The notes beneath the pieces are model-generated. The model saw only the letters and a list, made by a program, of their open reading frames with translations, searched no databases and was not told the origin of the DNA. This document shows, piece after piece, positions 1 to 5,361 of a stretch of DNA of 7,203 nucleotides. Position 1 is the first letter of the stretch, and each line of letters begins with the position of its first letter. The stretch is taken from assembly GCA_964502145.1 (NCBI GenBank), contig CAZCVI010000153.1, forward strand, positions 1 to 7,203, read 5' to 3'. The DNA comes from CAZCVI01 sp964502145 (GTDB lineage: Bacteria > Acidobacteriota > Aminicenantia > UBA2199). The translations under genes were made by a program, and so were the position numbers.

Positions 1-59
1 GGAAATATTCTATAAATTGGTATCAGAGAAAAATCCCAGAGGTCAGGAGGTCTGAAGAT

Positions 60-96
60 ACAGATGAAGACGTGGGAACGCACCCGTTTCATCTGT
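60..96. repeat. Inverted repeat straddling the edge of repeat copy A
   Basis: ACAGATGAA at 60-68 is the exact reverse complement of TTCATCTGT at 88-96. The stem can be extended inward with two single-base bulges (69 and 73) through 70-72/85-87 and 74-75/83-84, leaving a loop of about 7 nt. One arm lies in repeat copy A and the other in the unique flank, so the hairpin spans the repeat edge at 80/81 and is absent at copy B. No T-run follows on the minus strand, so it is not a standard intrinsic terminator, although it is the only sizeable hairpin seen after the nuclease gene. Confidence 0.6.
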
Positions 97-169
97 GTTT
101 TAGGAAAATGGGTGGACATGGTTCTCATGACTGTGCCGCGATCTTCTTGAAAGGTGATACCAATCCCTT
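81..169 (-). repeat. Direct repeat copy A (distal), ligase 3'-end duplicate
   Basis: The 89 bp match 4093-4181 at a constant offset of 4012, with one mismatch: T125 here against G4137. On the coding strand this changes an Arg codon from CGA to AGA, which is synonymous. Identity stops abruptly at both ends (position 80 against 4092, and 170 against 4182). The copy lies just past the nuclease gene. Confidence 0.97.
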
Positions 170-182
170 CGTTCTTTCCCTT

Positions 183-923
183 TCATTCTACTTCTTTCGC
201 TTCTTTTGTATTCGATAGCTTAACCCATAGATGAAATAAGATAATACCGCCTTTTGGCCGGGAATTTTCGGAGCGGAGCTTGGCAGTAAGGATAGTTTGG
301 TTTAATGATTGTAATTTATCCTTTTCCTGCCATGAAGACCGAGAAGATATTTTTCCTGTAATCAGATCATCAATCCAGCCATTGATGGTCGTTTGCCAAT
401 ATTGGAAATCAAATGTTTGTACATAACCAATCATTGCAGAATATTTTAGGTTTTTACCATGGATAGATTGTTTAAAACGTTCCACGCCACCGCAATGCTT
501 GTACTTTCCATCCTTTTCTCTTCCGATCAAGTATTCCTTTTCCCGGACTTTCTCCGTTTGACCCAGCCGCTTTGCTTCCATAGCGAAAAAAGATTCCTGG
601 GTGTTATAGAACTCTGAATTAACAGGTAGAACCAAAACGCCAAAATCCACCCTGGGACTGTTGCTTCTTTCGACCTCTTCCATGCATTCTTTTTCAAATA
701 TGAAGAAGCAGCATTCTATTCTGGCATAATAGTTAAGTAAGATGCATAGTTTCTGGTTCAGGCCATTCTCGTTTTTAATGTTGGAACTGGCATAACGTGC
801 AGAAAATTGTGGGAGATGTTTTTCCACGAATAACACAACCTTCATGATTGCGGAATCGGCTTCCGGTCCTTCCAAAAGCATTGATACGGTGGTTGGTTCT
901 GTGGTTTGAATATCTGCCAGCAT
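183..923 (-). CDS. Putative PD-(D/E)XK restriction endonuclease paired with the methyltransferase
   Basis: I do not recognise a named family for this 246-residue protein, but it carries a credible PD-(D/E)XK nuclease core: RVDFGVL with D93, then 22 residues later FFAMEAKRLG with E116-A-K118. A glutamate in an N-terminal helix (E52 in NENGLNQKL) fits the usual extra acidic residue. Downstream GGVERFKQSIHG (145-156) and AMIGYV (163-168) look like the conserved tail of such folds. There is no signal peptide or membrane segment, so it should act in the cytoplasm. The ATG lies 3 nt after the methyltransferase stop, with a modest AAGG 10 nt upstream, so the two genes are surely one transcription unit, with modification encoded before cleavage. 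The order, tight spacing and fold suggest the restriction subunit of a two-gene system. A repair or DNA-processing nuclease remains possible, since the exact enzyme type is not visible. Its TGA stop lies 13 nt from the ligase-derived repeat and in the same frame. Confidence 0.7.
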   Translation of the reverse strand: MLADIQTTEPTTVSMLLEGPEADSAIMKVVLFVEKHLPQFSARYASSNIKNENGLNQKLCILLNYYARIECCFFIFEKECMEEVERSNSPRVDFGVLVLPVNSEFYNTQESFFAMEAKRLGQTEKVREKEYLIGREKDGKYKHCGGVERFKQSIHGKNLKYSAMIGYVQTFDFQYWQTTINGWIDDLITGKISSRSSWQEKDKLQSLNQTILTAKLRSENSRPKGGIILFHLWVKLSNTKEAKEVE

Positions 924-926
924 TGA

Positions 927-3920
927 TTAATAGCCTTGTTTGATTAGGTCTTCGAAGGTTTCATCCGCATCACGCACAGCCACGGAACGTAACCAGTAGC
1001 GGGTTTGTTTCGGTTTGATTAAATAGATAATGTTTTTCTCATACAATCGCAGCACCCGTGCTATTTTCAGATTTCGTCCCATATTCTTATGAACCAGTTG
1101 ATTGAGACTCGTCTCGAATTGAACAAGATCGGTTATTTCCAATTGGGGTTTTTCGCCATAGTATATCGGAAAACAGATAAAATTGTCCATCTCAACCGGT
1201 TCATAGGGTTTAAATTTATCATAAACCGTGTTTAGCATTTTGCAATAGGTTTGCCCGAATTGGAGTAATTGATCCGGTGATACTAGTGCCATGGCAGCAG
1301 AGTCTTCTCCTTTTCTGTGAAACATTAGCATATAATCTAAAACATCATTGATCAGGATATTTTCTATTTCGGAGAAGTCAAATTCATTTTCGTCTTTTGG
1401 ATACGGCAAATTATCAATATCATTTTTAAGAATTGAGGTTGCTCTTCCGACCATATAACGTGAACTATAGGCGGCAAGATAAAAAAGGCAGACTCTATTC
1501 CCATGAATTCTCTTTTCAATTTGTTTTAATTCAGCTATATCTTCTTTGGGGGCATGAACTCCGATAATTTGATGTTTAAAGGATAGATCCTGTTCTTCAA
1601 AAGCGATAGGCATTGAAGTTCTCCCAGCTACTTCCCTAATTAACAGATGAGGCCCTTTAAAAATGACTTTGCTTTCTTCTTTGGAACGGTAAAAAACAGC
1701 CTCTTCTAAACGATAAATTTTTGAATGATCAATGCCTTTCTCTGTTAACGCTTCCGTTGGAATTGTCTTTGCACCAGAGAGAAACTCGGCTTTTTTGAAA
1801 TCTTTCTGGAGTTGATTAACTTCTTCTATCTCTTGGCTGGTGAGTTGTTCATCTCTATTGATCAGAGTCTGCAACCGAGCAATTTTCGCTTTGTTTCCTA
1901 TCTGAAAGCCCTCGGCAACCACCCAGCCACGATTTTTTATCTTATCTTCCAGATAATCGCCAAATGTTCTTAATTGGAAAAGTCGTAAGACCAGACTATG
2001 AAGTCTGCCGCCTCCCAGAAGGTTGGCTTTCCAGATGAGCGGGCTGTTCAGCGCATATTTATAGGCGACCCGATGGAAATCATAATGATCCAACTGGAAA
2101 TAAATTTTTTCCTTTGATACTTTGGTTCTGCGAAAGGTGGCATGAAGAATAGTTTTATTGTTTGGTTCTTCTTTTTTGGCAAAAACTGCTGCTGTAGCCA
2201 CGTTAGAACTACAAAAAAGGATATTGCTCAACGGGGTAAAATCCAGTATCTGAATAACATTGCAGATTTTTAAGAAAGAGGTTCTGAAATCAGAGGAATC
2301 GACATTATAAAGAAAAGGTCCTGAAGGCAAAATCAAGCATAACAAGCCACCTGCTTTACACATCACCAAGGATTGCTCCAAAAACAAGAGCGCAATCTGG
2401 TTATTAGGAATCGGGGGGCGTTGCTCTTGTTGCCTTGCTTCAGCTTCAATATACTTCGCATCATCACTAACAAAATCTTCTTTAAATGGCGGATTCCCAA
2501 TCACCAAATCAAATTGCGCTTCCAATTGCCGATGCCGTATTAAATTAAAAAAATCTTTTTCAAAAAGATTTCCAGATTGTTCCAAATTATCGAATTTAAG
2601 GTTATCCCATATCTCCTTGGGTGATAGTTCGTCCAGCAGAACAAGACTAAGGCTGAAAATAGTTAGACGTACAGCTTCAGCTTCGACATCCACGCCGAAG
2701 ATATTTTCTTTCAGTAATCTTTTCAAAGTTCCCAGTTCAGGTTTTCTCCAATCATTGCGAATTCGCCACCAATCGATAAGCCTTTGATAAGCTGCCACCA
2801 GAAAAACACCGGAACCACACGCGGGATCAAGAACTTTGAAACTCTCCTGCGGGGATTCTAAGGGCATGGCTTCGTCGATCAAGAAATGAACCAAATAAGG
2901 CGGCGTATATACCACTCCTTTTTTATTTCCTTTGCCCAGAAACTCTTCATAAATATTACTGATTAATTCAATAGGCAGATCATTGAAGGAGTAGAGGGGC
3001 CATAAAGCTCTTTGCCCACTGGTTTCACTCCGGGCCTCGGAAAATAACGCCAAGGACTTCAGATCGGTTTGTTTTAACCAAACTCTCTCTGCTTCGTCCT
3101 CCCAGTGGAAGATTTCGCCATTAAATTTTTTACTGAGATGATCGAATAATTCCAGACAAGCGCCTGGATGTTTTAATATGTCTGTAAAATTCTGTGCTCC
3201 TGCCACAAACTGCTGGAAGAAATCCTCGGGAAAGACTTTCTTTCCTTCCTGGTCCTCGCGATCTTCCAAATATTTAAGTAGAATGGACATGACCAGAAGT
3301 TTATCAATGATTGGTTTTGGTAATTTTTTCGCTTTGATAATATGATCCCGTACTGATTTCAAATATTCAAGAAGTTTCTCATAAGAGCTGTCTTTGAATT
3401 GAAAATTTTCCCTGTAACTGGAAGTATCCCAAAAGGAACCATTAGCCAATTTCCTGGCGGAAAACTCATTGAGTTTGTTTTTCTCCAATTGATTATCAAT
3501 GATTGCAGCAAGATGGATGGTCTCAATGGGTGAGGAGGTTATTTTCTCAGTCGTCGGGTCGAATTGGGGGCTTTTCAAACAGTTGAAGATTTTAATTTCG
3601 GTCCGCGTAAAGACGAAAAACATCGGCACTTGCCCGGAATTCCACAGTTTCTTGTGCAAGTTACCCATATAGTGTTCATCGACGTCTTTCGTTTTGGAGG
3701 TAAAATCAAAAATGTAAACCTGGGGAATTGAGGCCATGCGGTTTTCAAATCTTCTAAAATATATCGCATCGACTTTGTATTTACTGGCTTTTTCCAGTGC
3801 CAGACGTTCGTAGTTATTATCTGGAAAAGAGTCGGCAAAAACCAATCCGAAAGATTCCGCATCAAGCATATCAAGTTGCTTGAGTCCATATTCAAACTGT
3901 TCTGTTAACTGCCTGTTCAT
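927..3920 (-). CDS. N6-adenine DNA methyltransferase (gamma class, type II/IIG-like R-M)
   Basis: Transfers methyl from S-adenosylmethionine to adenine N6 in DNA; probably the protective and recognition component of a restriction-modification system. In the 997-residue product, GVVYTPPYLVHFLIDEA (335-351) is the motif X region, DPACGSGVF (365-373) is the SAM-binding motif I, D411 in IFGVDVEAEA fits motif II, NPPF (476-479) is catalytic motif IV, and LILPSGPF follows near 529-536. The order X-I-IV and the NPPF form are those of the gamma class. Residues about 600-845, ending in NLPYP, are the likely target-recognition region. The ~330-residue N-terminal part holds KYKVDAIYFRRF (47-58) and VYIFDFTSK (68-76), possibly a degenerate nuclease-like fold, but no clear E-x-K is seen. 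A ~150-residue C-terminal extension ends with a basic and aromatic stretch (RYWLRSVAVRDADE). An ATG at 3932 is an alternative start; 3920 is preferred for GGAG (3927-3930) 6 nt upstream. The gene has its own promoter, and the nuclease gene follows 3 nt after its stop. Recognition sequence unknown. Confidence 0.88.
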   Translation of the reverse strand: MNRQLTEQFEYGLKQLDMLDAESFGLVFADSFPDNNYERLALEKASKYKVDAIYFRRFENRMASIPQVYIFDFTSKTKDVDEHYMGNLHKKLWNSGQVPMFFVFTRTEIKIFNCLKSPQFDPTTEKITSSPIETIHLAAIIDNQLEKNKLNEFSARKLANGSFWDTSSYRENFQFKDSSYEKLLEYLKSVRDHIIKAKKLPKPIIDKLLVMSILLKYLEDREDQEGKKVFPEDFFQQFVAGAQNFTDILKHPGACLELFDHLSKKFNGEIFHWEDEAERVWLKQTDLKSLALFSEARSETSGQRALWPLYSFNDLPIELISNIYEEFLGKGNKKGVVYTPPYLVHFLIDEAMPLESPQESFKVLDPACGSGVFLVAAYQRLIDWWRIRNDWRKPELGTLKRLLKENIFGVDVEAEAVRLTIFSLSLVLLDELSPKEIWDNLKFDNLEQSGNLFEKDFFNLIRHRQLEAQFDLVIGNPPFKEDFVSDDAKYIEAEARQQEQRPPIPNNQIALLFLEQSLVMCKAGGLLCLILPSGPFLYNVDSSDFRTSFLKICNVIQILDFTPLSNILFCSSNVATAAVFAKKEEPNNKTILHATFRRTKVSKEKIYFQLDHYDFHRVAYKYALNSPLIWKANLLGGGRLHSLVLRLFQLRTFGDYLEDKIKNRGWVVAEGFQIGNKAKIARLQTLINRDEQLTSQEIEEVNQLQKDFKKAEFLSGAKTIPTEALTEKGIDHSKIYRLEEAVFYRSKEESKVIFKGPHLLIREVAGRTSMPIAFEEQDLSFKHQIIGVHAPKEDIAELKQIEKRIHGNRVCLFYLAAYSSRYMVGRATSILKNDIDNLPYPKDENEFDFSEIENILINDVLDYMLMFHRKGEDSAAMALVSPDQLLQFGQTYCKMLNTVYDKFKPYEPVEMDNFICFPIYYGEKPQLEITDLVQFETSLNQLVHKNMGRNLKIARVLRLYEKNIIYLIKPKQTRYWLRSVAVRDADETFEDLIKQGY
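2551..2571. repeat. Perfect 21-nt palindrome inside the methyltransferase gene
   Basis: AAATCTTTTT (2551-2560) and AAAAAGATTT (2562-2571) are exact reverse complements around one central base. On the coding strand the stretch encodes LFEKDFF, whose AT-rich codons could produce the symmetry by chance. It is listed as a sequence fact without an assigned function. Confidence 0.6.
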
Positions 3921-3926
3921 TTTTCG

Positions 3927-3930
3927 CTCC
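3927..3930 (-). promoter_or_regulatory. Ribosome binding site favouring the methyltransferase start at 3920
   Basis: GGAG lies 6 nt upstream of the ATG at 3920, while the ATG four codons earlier (3932) has only GGA at 8 nt. The choice affects four residues only. Confidence 0.5.
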
Positions 3931-3955
3931 ATTTAATTATTCCACGAACTTTATT

Positions 3956-3983
3956 ATTATACACAAAATGGCTTTTTTTACAA
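3956..3983 (-). promoter_or_regulatory. Probable promoter of the methyltransferase-nuclease operon
   Basis: On the minus strand a perfect TATAAT (3956-3961) is preceded, at 16 nt, by TTGTAA (3978-3983), a 4/6 match to the -35 consensus. The start of transcription would be near 3949, leaving a leader of about 30 nt before the ATG at 3920. It lies between the ligase stop and the methyltransferase, inside the repeat-bounded segment, so the cassette carries its own promoter. No separate controller (C) protein gene or clear C-box was seen. Confidence 0.65.
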
Positions 3984-4065
3984 GTCCTATTTTGATTTTC
4001 GGGTAGTGGAAAATGCAAATTGTTTTGATTGGGCGAGAAATTTCACCGTGGCAAATGAGTTTTTC

Positions 4066-5187
4066 TTATCCGTATTCTTTTAAGATAAACCCCACCCGTT
4101 TCATCTGTGTTTTAGGAAAATGGGTGGACATGGTTCGCATGACTGTGCCGCGATCTTCTTGAAAGGTGATACCAATCCCTTTATAAATCTCCAACACCTG
4201 CTTCTGAAATTGATACCATTCGCGCAACTCTTCTACAACCTTGTGAATCCTCGCTTCCGAGAGGGTGACTTGATCCTCGGAAAATTCTTCCAAAAGTAAT
4301 CGTACAGTAGCATCGTAAGTGATGACATCCTCTGTTTCCAGGACATTGTGCGCGGTGGCTTTGATGGTATTGACATCAATGGCACCGGTTCCCCAATGAA
4401 TTGTTTCCACTGATTCCGGTTTGCATTTGAATTGTGTCGTGTGGCCTTTTTCATCCAATAAATACCAGACCACTCCCTCCGTACCTTTGATCGTTTCATC
4501 AGGATTGGAGGTGTTGTTCTTTTCGATTTCCTCACGGAAGCGATTGTACTCTTTTACTAATTCTTGTCCAGACGTAATTTTTGCCAGTAACGGCGCCACT
4601 GGAAGCCCGCCGTGTTTCAGTTTTGATGGCGGAATAACCCGGCCCTGTCCATCCACACCAAAGAGCAGTGCAATTTCTATGGGCACATCATACACAATCA
4701 GATGAGTGTTACGGTTGCCGTATAACTCAAAAGAGACACAACAATCATTGGTTTCGCAAATCGTTGTTAATGCCGGGTATTTCTCCAACATCTCGTTCCA
4801 CATATCCAAGAAATTACCCCACTTGGAATTTCTCAATACCGGGAACAAACGTAATTTATAAGTCTGAAACACCTGCCCAAGAAACGAATACCGGTAGGCC
4901 AAAATATTGGTGCCATCGAATTTCTCATATACTTCGATTTCCCTGGCTTTAGGGAAACAGTATTGCCCGTCCTTTCCAAAAGGGTAATGCTGTTTAGGCG
5001 TGGCGAAACAGATTTGGTATGCTTCTTGATTGTTAATATGGGTGATCACCACGGCGCCGTACCGGTAATCCGGTTTTAAGGAGATAAATCCTTGCAGAAG
5101 GTTCTGTGGATTCATCGTGTCTGCCACCTCGAATGCCTGGAGGTCTTTTTCTTTTAAATCCAGGTCTTGGCTCACTTTTTCTATCAT
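4066..5187 (-). CDS. ATP-dependent RNA ligase, covalent nucleotidyltransferase superfamily
   Basis: Joins RNA ends through a lysyl-AMP intermediate, probably in RNA repair. Ligase motifs occur in order: motif I EKFDGTN at 88-94 with nucleophile K89, motif III-like SFELYGNRN at 152-160 (E154), motif IV EGVV at 237-240, and motif V FKCK at 253-256. About 88 residues precede motif I and about 117 follow motif V. The length of 373 is close to T4 Rnl1 and the archaeal Rnl3 group, but motif I (KxDGTN) also resembles the Rnl2/Deinococcus type, so I leave the subfamily open. The start at 5187 is preferred because GGGAGG (5197-5202) lies 9 nt upstream. A GTG at 5229 would add 14 residues but has only a weak site, and a stop codon lies just upstream of it at 5236-5238. 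The gene begins 72 nt after the small transporter subunit with no obvious terminator, so co-transcription is possible. Codons 337-365 are duplicated at 81-169; the last eight residues (GFILKEYG) lie beyond the repeat and may have come from the inserted cassette. Confidence 0.85.
   Translation of the reverse strand: MIEKVSQDLDLKEKDLQAFEVADTMNPQNLLQGFISLKPDYRYGAVVITHINNQEAYQICFATPKQHYPFGKDGQYCFPKAREIEVYEKFDGTNILAYRYSFLGQVFQTYKLRLFPVLRNSKWGNFLDMWNEMLEKYPALTTICETNDCCVSFELYGNRNTHLIVYDVPIEIALLFGVDGQGRVIPPSKLKHGGLPVAPLLAKITSGQELVKEYNRFREEIEKNNTSNPDETIKGTEGVVWYLLDEKGHTTQFKCKPESVETIHWGTGAIDVNTIKATAHNVLETEDVITYDATVRLLLEEFSEDQVTLSEARIHKVVEELREWYQFQKQVLEIYKGIGITFQEDRGTVMRTMSTHFPKTQMKRVGFILKEYG
4093..4181 (-). 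repeat. Direct repeat copy B, inside the intact ligase gene
   Basis: This copy is the coding sequence for ligase residues 337-365 (GIGITFQEDRG through TQMKRV), plus two bases of the preceding Lys codon. Its downstream edge falls exactly at the end of the Val365 codon. After it the gene reads GFILKEYG and stops, whereas copy A continues into unrelated sequence. Confidence 0.97.
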
Positions 5188-5196
5188 GTTGCAGAA

Positions 5197-5202
5197 CCTC
5201 CC
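5197..5202 (-). promoter_or_regulatory. Ribosome binding site deciding the RNA ligase start
   Basis: GGGAGG on the minus strand lies 9 nt before the ATG at 5187. It falls inside the longer open frame that begins with GTG at 5229, which is the main reason to prefer the shorter protein. Confidence 0.75.
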
Positions 5203-5259
5203 GTGTTCTTCGTCGTCGCTTTCCGGCACATCATTCTATTCCAGATTTTTATGGGATTA

Positions 5260-5361
5260 TTACTTCTTCTTGCTCCATAACAGTTTATAGTAGCTAAAGA
5301 CAGTTAATATGATCACAAGACCCCAACCCAATATTAAAGATATCCATCCACTAATTTTCAT
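5260..5361 (-). CDS. Small single-helix accessory subunit of NSS transporter (MetS-like)
   Basis: A 33-residue protein that starts MKISGWISLILGWG and ends LLWSKKK. Residues about 5-26 form one hydrophobic helix; the lysine-rich C-terminus suggests it faces the cytoplasm. Its ATG lies inside the transporter gene, overlapping that gene's 3' end by 11 nt in another frame. A GGAG site (5370-5373) sits 8 nt upstream of the start, which fits translational coupling. Many NSS transporter genes are followed by such a tiny membrane-protein gene. In Corynebacterium the MetP/MetS pair forms a methionine and alanine importer in which the small subunit is needed for activity. The role here is inferred from size, topology, position and ribosome binding site, because a protein this short gives little family signal. 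The gene is short enough to be missed by ordinary gene calling. Confidence 0.78.
   Translation of the reverse strand: MKISGWISLILGWGLVIILTVFSYYKLLWSKKK

Larger units (their letters stand above)
1..169 (-). pseudogene. Detached ligase C-terminal fragment, open to window edge
   Basis: Read in the ligase frame, copy A encodes the same 29 residues as the intact gene and then continues without a stop through at least 26 further codons (RSHVFICIFRPPDLWDF and onward) to the window edge. It has no ribosome binding site or upstream coding part, so it is a gene remnant rather than a gene. If the cassette was inserted into an older ligase gene, this is the displaced original 3' end and shows what the ligase tail once looked like. 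Otherwise it is a fragment copied to the far end of the cassette. The continuation does not look clearly protein-like, so its former coding status is uncertain. Confidence 0.5.
81..4181. mobile_element. Putative inserted R-M cassette bounded by 89-bp direct repeats
   Basis: Two direct copies of the RNA ligase 3' end (81-169 and 4093-4181) enclose about 3.9 kb. This holds the last eight ligase codons and stop, a promoter, the methyltransferase gene and the nuclease gene. The inner edges are tight: the nuclease stop codon is 13 nt from one repeat, and about 130 nt carrying the promoter separates the ligase stop from the methyltransferase. This is the layout expected from insertion with long target duplication, reported for restriction-modification genes in Helicobacter and related genomes, or from site-specific integration into a gene 3' end. 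No recombinase is visible inside or in the flanks shown, so mobility is inferred from structure alone. Confidence 0.5.

Noticed and set aside
63..149. Short plus-strand ORF (about 28 codons) beginning at ATG 63 with GGAGG at 46-50.
   Set aside because: The spacing of 12 nt is long, and most of the frame is antisense to the duplicated ligase end, so its sequence is explained by the repeat.
170..185. Read-through of the nuclease TGA into the in-frame ligase fragment, giving a nuclease-ligase-tail fusion.
   Set aside because: The frames agree, but a one-in-three chance explains that. No recoding signal is visible, and no coding TGA codons occur elsewhere.
183..3920. Type I R-M, BREX or DISARM locus.
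   Set aside because: No HsdS, HsdR-type helicase, PglZ, BrxC or DrmA/B-like gene is present; only a methyltransferase and a small nuclease are seen.
3933..4065. Intrinsic terminator after the RNA ligase.
   Set aside because: No GC-rich stem followed by a T-run could be found on the minus strand; the A/T tracts there belong to the methyltransferase promoter.
4421..4952. Plus-strand open frames opposite the ligase, and similar ones at 5586-6256 and 6563-6961 opposite the transporter.
   Set aside because: They are antisense to strongly supported genes, have low-complexity or non-protein-like translations, and lack ribosome binding sites.
5188..5229. GTG start at 5229 for the RNA ligase, adding 14 residues.
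   Set aside because: Its ribosome binding site is weak, whereas GGGAGG stands 9 nt before the ATG at 5187; the extra acidic residues precede the conserved region.
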